Source: Aureisphaera galaxeae (GTDB taxonomy: Bacteria; Bacteroidota; Bacteroidia; Flavobacteriales; Flavobacteriaceae). Taken from it: a stretch of DNA of 64,000 nt. The position numbers were made by a program, and so were the translations under genes. The stretch is from NCBI RefSeq assembly GCF_028561275.1, contig NZ_JAQQTF010000006.1, positions 62,001 through 126,000 of the forward strand. The letters run 5' to 3'. Numbering within the stretch: position 1 is the first letter of the stretch; each line of letters opens with the position of its first letter. Below the pieces are notes generated by a model. That model had not been told where the DNA came from. It did not search any database and worked only from the letters and a program-made list of their open reading frames with translations. This document shows, piece by piece, positions 34,783 to 42,991 of this stretch.

Positions 34783-35649
34783 ATGAAGAAAATCGCCTAC
34801 TTATCGTTACTCATCATCACCCAAGCCAGCTGTCAGGATTTTGGAAAAATGCAGTTTATTGCCGATCTCCCTGGGAAGGTGAATGAAATTAGTGGAATTG
34901 AAAAATTCCCCGACCAAAATATTCTATGGACCATCAATGATTCCCGTAATCCACCGGAAGTATACGCTTTTGATCTCGACCGAAATAAAATGGGGCAAAC
35001 CATACGGGTAAAGGATGCCCCGAATATCGACTGGGAAGACCTTGCCATTGGGCCCGATGGTACTTTGTACGTAGGCAACTTTGGCAATAACCTCAGCAAC
35101 AGAACCGATCTGGCCATTTACGGTATTAAAAACCCTAACGAACTAGACAAAAGACGTTACGAACCTACCGTGGTGGAATTTACCTTTGCGGATCAGCTGA
35201 AGTTTCCCCCGAAGGAAAAGGACAAGAGTTATGATGTAGAGGCATTCTTCTTTTGGAAAGATCACTTCTACCTTTTCACACGCAATCGTGCCAAGAAATA
35301 TGATGGCACTTCGAAGATTTACCGAATGCCTGCAACACCAGGAGAACAAACGGCAGCGTTTATAGGGGAATTTAAAACCTGTGATGACCAAAGCGATTGT
35401 GAAATCACTTCGGCAGCCATACACCATGAAACGGGCAAAATTGTATTGCTATCTTATAACAAAGTTTGGGTCATTACCGATTATATGGGCGATAACTTTG
35501 CTCACGGTAACATCGAAAAAATAAAGTTAGGACACCGTTCCCAAAAGGAAAGCATTTGTTTCAAAAACGAGAACGAAGTCTACATTGCCGATGAGCGATC
35601 CCATGGAAAAGGAGGTAATTTATATCTATTATCCCTGGAAACTGAATAA
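34783..35649 (+). CDS. Beta-propeller lipoprotein (NHL/SdiA-regulated-like)
   Basis: The ATG at 34783 gives 288 residues: a lipoprotein signal with Cys near residue 17 (ITQASCQ), then a propeller-like domain with VNEISGIEKFPDQNILWTIN, WEDLAIGPDGTLYVGNFGNN, YDVEAFFFWKDHFYLFTRN and ESICFKNENEVYIADE. These motifs (start EISGI, DWEDLA, KSYDVEA, QKESI) recur in Bacteroidota esterase-like/SdiA-regulated propellers. Function is unknown; a surface phosphatase/esterase-like or binding role is possible. A second ATG 18 bp upstream exists but the later one directly precedes the Lys-rich signal start. It diverges from cysQ. Confidence 0.82.
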   Translation: MKKIAYLSLLIITQASCQDFGKMQFIADLPGKVNEISGIEKFPDQNILWTINDSRNPPEVYAFDLDRNKMGQTIRVKDAPNIDWEDLAIGPDGTLYVGNFGNNLSNRTDLAIYGIKNPNELDKRRYEPTVVEFTFADQLKFPPKEKDKSYDVEAFFFWKDHFYLFTRNRAKKYDGTSKIYRMPATPGEQTAAFIGEFKTCDDQSDCEITSAAIHHETGKIVLLSYNKVWVITDYMGDNFAHGNIEKIKLGHRSQKESICFKNENEVYIADERSHGKGGNLYLLSLETE

Positions 35650-35658
35650 TATTTGTGG

Positions 35659-37398
35659 CTATTGATAACGATCCTTTAAATACTGCGAAGGACTCGTTCC
35701 CTGATACTTTTTGAAAGCACGCGTAAAGGAAGAAGCATTGTTATATCCTACCGATTCGGCCAAGGCCTGAATGGAATACTTTCGCAACAGGGGTTTGCTC
35801 TCCAAATTTTCGAGTAATCGTGCCATGCGAAGATCTACCAAGTATTGATTGAAGGATTTGTTCTTATGCGAATTAATCACTCGAGAAAGGTAACTAGTGT
35901 TCGTTTCTAGTAGTTTTGCCAAGGTCGTCAGGGTAAAATCCTTTTTCATAAACATATCCGAGTCTTCTATCACTTTCAGGTTTGTGAGAATTTCATCGGC
36001 AAGTTTGCCATCGATTTTGCGATTGGGCACACTTTCCCTTTTGCTCGAGTTCAGCAAGTCCAAGTATTCCTCCCTCAAGGCTAGCAAGGCTTTTCTCTGT
36101 GATTTCCGCTTCTGCATTCCATAGAACAATATTCCCAACAACAGAAGTAGTGATAGGGCTATTGTCGTCCAATACTTTCTCTTTTCGGCCTGCATCTTGC
36201 CTTTAATGGCTGTATTTAACTGAAGTACATTGTTCAGATCCGCTTTGGTAATCTTGCTATTGGCTTTTTCCTTGTCTACCCCAATTTTCTCAAGTGATTC
36301 TACCCGTAATTGTGAGTATTTGTAGGCACTGTCCAGCTTGTTCAATTTAAAATAAGATTCTGCGAGTATATCGTATACCTCACTACCATCTGGACTTCCC
36401 AAGGCCTTCTTCCCGTAAAAAACTGCCGAATCGTGTTTTTGCTTTCCAAAATGACTTTTGGACTTAAAAAAGTAGACGGCCTGCTTACTTTCGTCTTCGG
36501 TATAAAAGGTTAAGGCGGTATCCGCATAAGATAATGCCCGAGAGAATTGTTTTCTGTAATAATCCAATTCGGCCTTTCTTAAATAATAATGGGCCTTATG
36601 CTTCTTGTTATTGCTGTCAATCTTCTGGGTGAGCATGTAGGCTTCCTTAAAATAAGATTCTGCGGAATCTATAAGCACAGGGTTCTTCTTTCCGAGGGAA
36701 AGAAAGTTTCTACCCATTTCCACACTGATATTGGCCTTTTCATGAAGCAAATGTTTGTACCAAACTTGACTTGTATCGCTTATGTGAAAGTCTATTTCGT
36801 TATTCAGTTTTTCCAGAATGCTATTGCTTTCCTGGAATTTTCCCATTTTGCTTTTAAGACTGGCTAAACTAAAGGTAAGGGAGATCTCATTCTTCATATA
36901 GTAATCGTCCCGCTCTGGTAAGTTGTTTAAAACTTCTCCCATTTGCATAAGATGATCGTATGCTTCGGAAAACTTCTGTCGGTTCATTTTTAAATAGAAG
37001 TATCTCCGGTATATGTTCAGCTTTATGATATCCGTACACTCCTCATAGGTCTTTCCAATAAGGTTTTTTGTGTGGGTATAGTTTTGTGGTTGAGGATTTT
37101 GATTAATGACCACCAATACATCATCCAGAATTTCGATACAAGCTATTTCCTTTCCCTCATAGTACAACAGTGTGGCTTCATACAAATCGGCAAAAAGAAC
37201 ACGGCAATGATTATCAGATTGCCTCATTTTCCGAATGTAGAAACGGGTACTATCAGCATCCTTGTGCATGTATTGAACCACCTTATCGTGGTAGATCTCT
37301 TCCAATGCTAGGTCTTGGGCGTCTAGGGACCCCAATAACAAAAGAGAGAGTATCCACAAACCGAAGGTCCGTAGCAAATGATGGTTAGCTGACTTCAA
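35659..37398 (-). CDS. TPR-repeat, membrane-anchored AraC-family regulator (paralogue of 4860-6605)
   Basis: The 579-residue protein starts at a TTG (37396-37398) before a signal-like segment (LWILSLLLLGSLDAQ). TPR-like repeats run to about residue 400, then comes one TM helix (WTTIALSLLLLLGILFYGM), a linker, and a C-terminal AraC HTH (LAKLLETNTSYLSRVINSHK, LAESVGYNNASSFTRAFKKY). It has the same layout as the regulator at 4860 but clearly different sequence. The 18-bp palindrome at 37420-37437 lies between its promoter and start, suggesting autoregulation. Neighbours are a LamG/T9SS remnant (divergent) and a propeller lipoprotein (convergent). Confidence 0.86.
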   Translation of the reverse strand: MKSANHHLLRTFGLWILSLLLLGSLDAQDLALEEIYHDKVVQYMHKDADSTRFYIRKMRQSDNHCRVLFADLYEATLLYYEGKEIACIEILDDVLVVINQNPQPQNYTHTKNLIGKTYEECTDIIKLNIYRRYFYLKMNRQKFSEAYDHLMQMGEVLNNLPERDDYYMKNEISLTFSLASLKSKMGKFQESNSILEKLNNEIDFHISDTSQVWYKHLLHEKANISVEMGRNFLSLGKKNPVLIDSAESYFKEAYMLTQKIDSNNKKHKAHYYLRKAELDYYRKQFSRALSYADTALTFYTEDESKQAVYFFKSKSHFGKQKHDSAVFYGKKALGSPDGSEVYDILAESYFKLNKLDSAYKYSQLRVESLEKIGVDKEKANSKITKADLNNVLQLNTAIKGKMQAEKRKYWTTIALSLLLLLGILFYGMQKRKSQRKALLALREEYLDLLNSSKRESVPNRKIDGKLADEILTNLKVIEDSDMFMKKDFTLTTLAKLLETNTSYLSRVINSHKNKSFNQYLVDLRMARLLENLESKPLLRKYSIQALAESVGYNNASSFTRAFKKYQGTSPSQYLKDRYQ

Positions 37399-37419
37399 TA
37401 GAGTTACAATTTTTTTTAA

Positions 37420-37437
37420 TGCATTTTATAAAATGCA
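37420..37437. promoter_or_regulatory. 18-bp perfect palindrome, probable operator
   Basis: TGCATTTTATAAAATGCA lies 22 bp before the start codon of the second TPR/AraC regulator and about 13 bp downstream of its -7 box (37450-37457). This is where a repressor would block early elongation or a hairpin would form in the leader. It is also in the region shared with the divergent LamG-remnant gene. Confidence 0.45.
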
Positions 37438-37449
37438 AATCGCTTTTCG

Positions 37450-37481
37450 TAAATATAGCTTATTCCTACGATTTCTTCAAA
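37450..37481 (-). promoter_or_regulatory. Promoter of the second TPR/AraC regulator
   Basis: TATATTTA (37450-37457), one base off TAnnTTTG, is preceded by TTTG (37478-37481) at a 20-nt spacer on the minus strand. The leader of about 45 nt contains the 18-bp palindrome. Confidence 0.4.
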
Positions 37482-37575
37482 AGCCCAAAAACCTCGGGTA
37501 ACAAATCACTTCTTTAGGCAACAATAGGCCATAACAACATATTTCTGGAATATTCAATAACACATTTAAAAAACG

Positions 37576-37941
37576 ATGAAAACACAATTATCTTTATGCT
37601 TCCTGCTACTTTTCACCATAACATTTTATGGACAACAGCGATCCCTCCTATTCGATGGAGAGGATGATTACGTTGATTTGGGAGAGAACTACGTTTTTAA
37701 TCCAGACGATTCCTTTACAATCGAGGCATGGATAAAAATTGAGCAGCCGGGGTTTAAACAAATCATTTCGAAACTGGGAATTGAAGAAGGAGCTTTTAGA
37801 GGATGGGGCTTCCAAATTGAATTGCATGGACGCATTACCCATCAATCCATCTCTATCAACTCCCTTCCTTCGGGCATGTATTTCTTGTCCATCCCCAACG
37901 ATTCTGGAGTGAAGGAAATTGCTGAAATAATCAAGGAATAA
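37576..37941 (+). pseudogene. Collapsed LamG-domain protein with T9SS tail (internal deletion remnant)
   Basis: The open frame of 121 residues has an intact signal peptide (MKTQLSLCFLLLFTITFYGQ) and the first half of a concanavalin-like/LamG domain (LLFDGEDDYVDLGENYVFNP, FTIEAWIKIEQ), broken off after about residue 85. It then runs straight into what looks like the last part of a T9SS sorting domain (SINSLPSGMYFLSI and terminal EIAEIIKE). Full-length relatives have several hundred residues between these parts, including the start of the T9SS domain, which is missing here. An in-frame deletion is the simplest explanation. It could still be expressed as a small secreted protein, but domain folding is doubtful. 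It diverges from the TPR/AraC regulator. Confidence 0.6.
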
Positions 37942-37991
37942 CAAGTTAAGCCATAGGGCTTTTGATCAAGCCTTTACTGAGAGACGGTAAA

Positions 37992-38018
37992 AAAGGAAGT
38001 TCTCACGAGCTTCCTTTC
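37992..38018. terminator. Bidirectional terminator-like hairpin
   Basis: An 8-bp perfect stem, AAAGGAAG (37992-37999) with CTTCCTTT (38010-38017), lies between the LamG remnant and the convergent metallophosphatase-barrel gene. T-rich sequence on one side and A-rich on the other allow function in both directions. Confidence 0.55.
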
Positions 38019-38029
38019 TCCGTTTTATC

Positions 38030-41000
38030 TTACAGACTCACGCCAAATCCAAAGGAAATACGCATGCCGTCATCTCCACTAAAAATACCCAACTGACCCG
38101 AAATGGTATCCACGGCATTGATCCAAAGACCGCCACCCACATCACTGTGCCAAGTGTCACTATCTTCTCCATCCAACCATACTCTTCCAGTATCGGCCCC
38201 TCCAAAGATTCCTAATTGTAAGGGCAGAATCCCTGTTTTAAATTTTCGGAATCCATAACGCAGATCACCACCAAAGGCCAAGGCACTTTCCCCACTGAAA
38301 CGTTGGGTTCGATATCCTCTCAATCCATCGCCCGATCCTAGCACCGCAGCTTGATAGAACTCGAAAGAATCTCCAATATTGAATTGTCCCTGTGCCATGG
38401 TACGCAATACCAGCTTCTTATCCTTGGTTAAGGAATTGTAGAACTGTAATTCGGGCTGAATGTATCCGTACGTGCGTTCGGTATCGTCTATATTGGTCCG
38501 ACCCCCTACTTTCAATCCAAAGTGCATCCCACGACTGGGTGCTCCCGCATTATCATAACTGGAGTAGGTATAGTCCATTTCTGCACCCACAAAGTTCTGC
38601 GCTTCAAAAGTATTTGGCATGCCACTGAAGAAATCCGAAATGAAACGTCCTTCGGTATCTTCTACCTCGATATTTTCGAAAAAGGCAGTAATTCCAAAGC
38701 GGCCACCGTACAAACCATTCTTCACTACACCTACTTTTCCACTTAGAATAGCCGTTTTTACACGGTTAAAATCAAAATCAACACCATCTTGATCATCAAA
38801 ATTTTCGGTTTCATTTCCAAATCCAAAGAAGTTACGGGTAAAGTTTTCACTTGTAAAATGGCCTCCAATCAGAAAATTCCAATCCCCTACTGCATCGGCA
38901 AATTCTCCATTGTATTCTAAATCGAAGCCTTGGGTAGCGAAGTAGTAGCCAGCTCTAAAAATATGTTTCTGGTGAAACGGATCTGTTTTAAAACCTTTTA
39001 CGGTATACGTATCCATCAATCCGATACGTAGACCATCATCTGGATTCGCCCCTATGGAAGGGATGATGGAATTGTTACGCGTAATCAACTTTCGGAAATC
39101 GTAATTATTGATTACATAATCGTCCCTAAAGCGAATGGCCCCTCCATTATTCTTAGCAACCGTGTTGGGCTTGCTCTTGTGGTCGTGCACCTTTACGGCT
39201 CTACCGTTCTCCAACGTATAGATATCGTTGTTCTGTCCTCCAATAATGCGGATAAACACCGGATTGTTCCCTTCTCCTTTTACTACAAAATGATCGTCGT
39301 CGTCCAATCCGTAAATCCAGATTTCCTTAGTTTCATTACTGAAAACCGTACGCTCTTTGTAAGGAGCCTCTATCGCGCCATCTTTGATCCTGGAAATGGA
39401 AATTTTTGTGGATCCATTTCCCCGAGTTATCTCTATATGGTCATCCTTGTCCGTTCCGGTAAATATGAGTAGTTTGGAAAGGTAATCGTAGTAGCGATTC
39501 GCCAAATCTTCCATCTGATCCCTTCTCGATCTCAATTTTACCTTTATTTCTTCGGCGCGATCGTCTTGTACCTCTTTAGGAAGTTTGGTAAAAGCATTTT
39601 CAATCACTTCATCCGTAAGGCTCTCCTGAATGTACTTGGCTTGCTTTACCCATTCTTCTTTGGAAGAAGTTTGTACAAAGTTTCGATCCAGCAGAATTCC
39701 AGCTGCATTCAACCATTTTATATCCTTGAAATTCTCGTTGTATTTCTGAAGTTGCCCCGCACTCGGAATCAGCACCTTGGCAATATCCAATAAAGCTCCG
39801 TCATAATACGAAAACACCTGATCGCGATCTCTTGGGATGGGTCTATATACCTTCTCATCTTTAGAAATATCGAAACGGGACCAGCGCCACTGATCTTGGT
39901 GACGGTCCCAGTCGCCCAACAGCATATCGAACAAACGGGCTTTTATAAATGCACTTTCATCTACTTGATATTCTTCATCCTTCCGAAGGTTCTGCATCAT
40001 GTCGCTCGTGCTTTCAATGGCATCGGGCTTTCCGAAAGACGCTACGTCTAAAAATCCATCATCGGGGCGTTCTTCGATCACATATAATTCGTCCCCAAAC
40101 TCAGCATTATACTTTCCTAAGGCTTTATGTTTAGGTATGTACAGCAGTTCTGGATTGGTGTGAAATACGCCAACAGCATCTGCCAAAGGAGCAACAACAA
40201 AGGAAGCAAAAGGATGACTAGCTGTGTAAAAATCCAAGATGAGATCTTCGGTTACGGTTTCTTCAAAATCCTCTTCGACATAGGTCTCGGTAAACAATAC
40301 AGTCTGCAGGTATTGCGTGGCGCTTTTCTTTACTCCACGGATGGCAAAATTGCGACCTTTCTTGTCTACAACACGTAGCGAACGGGTCTGGTGCCCTCCC
40401 CCTTTTCTTTCAATAGCTAGTCCTCCGTATAAAGTATCTAAGGTTGCAACTGGAACCGTAAGATCGGTGCCATATACATAGCGATAGTGATCTCCCCAAA
40501 GCCAATTGTAGCTCTTTCCTTTTTCGGTTTTTTCCTTTTCGTAGGTAGTTGCGACTTTAGTTTTTGGGAAATTATTGGTCAGCGTATTGAAGTCATAGTT
40601 GTACTTAGGTCCATGAACTTCGGTACTGAACAATTCTGTAGGCCTTCCATCTTCCGATCCATAGAAGGTAACATGGGAAGATCCATCGGTAAATACCTTT
40701 AATTCGGCAAACCCTTGTGTTCCAGAAGAAAACATAGATCCCTCTCCCAAAGAAGCTGCGGATGTTTTTGAACCTGAACCAGAAACAATCTGCTTCACTC
40801 CATCCAAATCAATATATTGAAGGGAATGTTCGTGACCCGATACCATAATCAGGCGATCATTGCCCTTAGCCATGGTAATTAGGCGATTCATTAATTGGTT
40901 GTACAGCACATTGTATCGATCTTGAGGCGAAATACCTCCTTGCGATCTTATTTGGGTGGCCAAAGTAGCCAATCCCGGCAACGGAATCTTAGACTGAAAG

Positions 41001-41731
41001 GGAAAAAGATGCTTGTCTAAACTAAACTTCCCTCCATGGGATCCATAGGTAATAGCTGGATGATGTATGGCTAACAGAATGGTCTTTTCGTTATTCTTTT
41101 TCAACTCCCCTTCCAGTTCAAGAATGAAATCGTGACGGGTTTTTATGTCGCATTCGTCGTTAATGGTGGGGTGATCGTTCCAATCCGTAATATACCATTG
41201 AGAGTCGACCGCCAGCACGACGATCTCATCGGTAATATTGATTTTTTCAATGGGACATCCATTTTCAGGCTGGAAGGTATTTTTACCCAATCCCTTCTCT
41301 ACTCTTTTTTCCTGTCGCTTTAATCCAGAAAGACCATTATACCAGTCATGGTTTCCAGGAATGAAAATGGTATTTCCATCAAATTCCTTAGCGGCGTTTA
41401 TCTGAACATCAATTCTGTGTTTTGCCTCGTCTTCCTCTGGGCTTCCCTCTTTCGGCATTCCTTTTTCATAGATGTTGTCCCCTAAAAAGATAAGATGGTC
41501 CTTAGAAGTGTCCTTTCCCTGTATATGTTCCTGAAAGGAAAGAAGTGACCAAGTTGAAGAACCCATTTCGGCATTTCCGGCATCCCCTATCAAATAAAAA
41601 GTGTGCGCTACCTCCTTGGCATCGTTAGGGGCCATATTATTGGCCTCCTTAGCGATCTTGGTTTTATAGGTAGCACAACTGGATAATAGAAAAATAAGGG
41701 CAATACTGATGGTAGTGTAAACTTTCTTCAT
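38030..41731 (-). CDS. Metallophosphatase-outer-membrane barrel fusion lipoprotein
   Basis: The 1233-residue protein has a lipoprotein signal (LLSSCATYK, Cys19) and a calcineurin-like metallophosphatase domain (about 45-350) with all metal motifs: GDAGN, GDNIYEKG, GNHDW, HHPAITYG and GHEHS. A middle region follows (about 400-860) with RPIPRDRDQVFSYYDG and a beta-rich part. The C-terminal part (about 870-1233) resembles the Omp85/BamA surface-antigen barrel, with GSGDGLRGYRTQRFSGESAL as its L6-like motif and terminal FGFGVSL. The phosphatase would sit at the outer membrane. Substrate is unknown; a nucleotide, phytate-like or phospholipid phosphate are options. It is a single open frame with no sign of frameshift. 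Confidence 0.87.
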   Translation of the reverse strand: MKKVYTTISIALIFLLSSCATYKTKIAKEANNMAPNDAKEVAHTFYLIGDAGNAEMGSSTWSLLSFQEHIQGKDTSKDHLIFLGDNIYEKGMPKEGSPEEDEAKHRIDVQINAAKEFDGNTIFIPGNHDWYNGLSGLKRQEKRVEKGLGKNTFQPENGCPIEKINITDEIVVLAVDSQWYITDWNDHPTINDECDIKTRHDFILELEGELKKNNEKTILLAIHHPAITYGSHGGKFSLDKHLFPFQSKIPLPGLATLATQIRSQGGISPQDRYNVLYNQLMNRLITMAKGNDRLIMVSGHEHSLQYIDLDGVKQIVSGSGSKTSAASLGEGSMFSSGTQGFAELKVFTDGSSHVTFYGSEDGRPTELFSTEVHGPKYNYDFNTLTNNFPKTKVATTYEKEKTEKGKSYNWLWGDHYRYVYGTDLTVPVATLDTLYGGLAIERKGGGHQTRSLRVVDKKGRNFAIRGVKKSATQYLQTVLFTETYVEEDFEETVTEDLILDFYTASHPFASFVVAPLADAVGVFHTNPELLYIPKHKALGKYNAEFGDELYVIEERPDDGFLDVASFGKPDAIESTSDMMQNLRKDEEYQVDESAFIKARLFDMLLGDWDRHQDQWRWSRFDISKDEKVYRPIPRDRDQVFSYYDGALLDIAKVLIPSAGQLQKYNENFKDIKWLNAAGILLDRNFVQTSSKEEWVKQAKYIQESLTDEVIENAFTKLPKEVQDDRAEEIKVKLRSRRDQMEDLANRYYDYLSKLLIFTGTDKDDHIEITRGNGSTKISISRIKDGAIEAPYKERTVFSNETKEIWIYGLDDDDHFVVKGEGNNPVFIRIIGGQNNDIYTLENGRAVKVHDHKSKPNTVAKNNGGAIRFRDDYVINNYDFRKLITRNNSIIPSIGANPDDGLRIGLMDTYTVKGFKTDPFHQKHIFRAGYYFATQGFDLEYNGEFADAVGDWNFLIGGHFTSENFTRNFFGFGNETENFDDQDGVDFDFNRVKTAILSGKVGVVKNGLYGGRFGITAFFENIEVEDTEGRFISDFFSGMPNTFEAQNFVGAEMDYTYSSYDNAGAPSRGMHFGLKVGGRTNIDDTERTYGYIQPELQFYNSLTKDKKLVLRTMAQGQFNIGDSFEFYQAAVLGSGDGLRGYRTQRFSGESALAFGGDLRYGFRKFKTGILPLQLGIFGGADTGRVWLDGEDSDTWHSDVGGGLWINAVDTISGQLGIFSGDDGMRISFGFGVSL

Positions 41732-41785
41732 ATCGGTTGACTAATGCTAAAATTTAGTAATTTGGTAAACTAATTTAAACCTGGT

Positions 41786-42991
41786 ATGTCTACACTCATT
41801 GAAAAATCCGAAGCATATGTTCAGGACCTCCTCACAGAGGAGTTACCAAGCACTTGCCTCTATCACAACCTAACTCATACCAAACGTGTTTTTAAAAGTA
41901 CAAAAGAAATAATTGATGGAAGCGGCCTCAATGGAGAAGAGTCCGAAATTTTATTATTGTCTGCTCTTTTTCATGATGTAGGTTATATTGCTGGTGGTGA
42001 AGGCCACGAGGCTAAGAGTATTGAAATAGCTGCTTCATTCCTTAAGGAGCATGGTGCTTCCGACCATCTTATCGCCGAAGTGGGAAAGTGCATCATGGCC
42101 ACTAAGTTCGATGCAGTTCCCGAAACAGAACTGGAAAAAATCATTCGCGATGCCGATGCTTCGCATTTTGCAAAGGACTACTTTCAGGAGGCAAGCGAGT
42201 TCCTTCGACTGGAGTGGAAAATGCAGGGCTGTGCCGATTACAGCAAACGCAAGTGGCTCGAAGAGAATATCGATCTGTTACAAAACAAGCACCAGTATTT
42301 ATCCAAATATGCCAAGGAGCATTGGACACCTAAAAAAGAAGAAAATCTGAAACTCATGATACAGGAAAGCGAAACCCTAGCGGCCGAAAAAGCCCTTCAG
42401 AAAAAGAAAGATGGGAAAAAGTTGAAGGAAAAAATGAAAGCGGTAGATCCTGAAAAAGCCATACAAAGTGTATTTAGGGTGACTCTACGAAACCATATTA
42501 AATTGAGTGATATTGCCGATACCAAAGCAAACATCTTACTATCGGTAAATGCCATTATCATTTCGATTGCGTTATCCAATTTAATTCCTAAGTTGGATAA
42601 CCCATCCAATGCCTATTTAATAGTCCCTACCATTATCTTCTGTTTTTTCACAGTAGTATCTATTGTACTTTCTGTACTGGCAACACGCCCTAATGTGACT
42701 ACAGGAAAGTTTACCAAGGAAGATGTGGAAAACAAGAAAGTGAACCTTTTGTTCTTTGGGAATTTCCACCAAATGAGCCTACCGGAATACGATTGGGCCA
42801 TGAACGAAATGCTCAATGACAAGCAGTATATCTATTCGTCATTGACCAAGGACCTCTATTTTCTTGGGCTAGTACTTCAGAAGAAATATAAAATATTAAG
42901 ACTTACCTACTCTATTTTTATGAGTGGTATTATAATTTCGGTGGCCGCTTTTGTGATTTCCTTTATCCTAAGTGGTACGCCAGACGCTTAA
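41786..42991 (+). CDS. HD-domain phosphohydrolase fused to Pycsar-type PycTM (DUF5706) membrane module
   Basis: The 401-residue protein has an N-terminal HD domain with metal ligands His31 (HNLTHTKRV), His63-Asp64 (LFHDVGY) and Asp122/Asp124 (IRDADASH). A charged coiled linker follows (about 180-225), then a C-terminal PycTM/DUF5706 module (about 228-398) with IKLSDIADTKANILLSVN, TM helices near 255-300 and 375-395, and the cytosolic KVNLLFFGNFHQM segment. PycTM proteins are cCMP/cUMP-activated membrane effectors in Pycsar anti-phage defence. No nucleotidyl cyclase is encoded nearby, and the HD fusion suggests a nucleotide-degrading regulatory half. A housekeeping role in Flavobacteriaceae is equally possible. 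Its TAA shares TTAA with the convergent GAF gene stop. Confidence 0.88.
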   Translation: MSTLIEKSEAYVQDLLTEELPSTCLYHNLTHTKRVFKSTKEIIDGSGLNGEESEILLLSALFHDVGYIAGGEGHEAKSIEIAASFLKEHGASDHLIAEVGKCIMATKFDAVPETELEKIIRDADASHFAKDYFQEASEFLRLEWKMQGCADYSKRKWLEENIDLLQNKHQYLSKYAKEHWTPKKEENLKLMIQESETLAAEKALQKKKDGKKLKEKMKAVDPEKAIQSVFRVTLRNHIKLSDIADTKANILLSVNAIIISIALSNLIPKLDNPSNAYLIVPTIIFCFFTVVSIVLSVLATRPNVTTGKFTKEDVENKKVNLLFFGNFHQMSLPEYDWAMNEMLNDKQYIYSSLTKDLYFLGLVLQKKYKILRLTYSIFMSGIIISVAAFVISFILSGTPDA

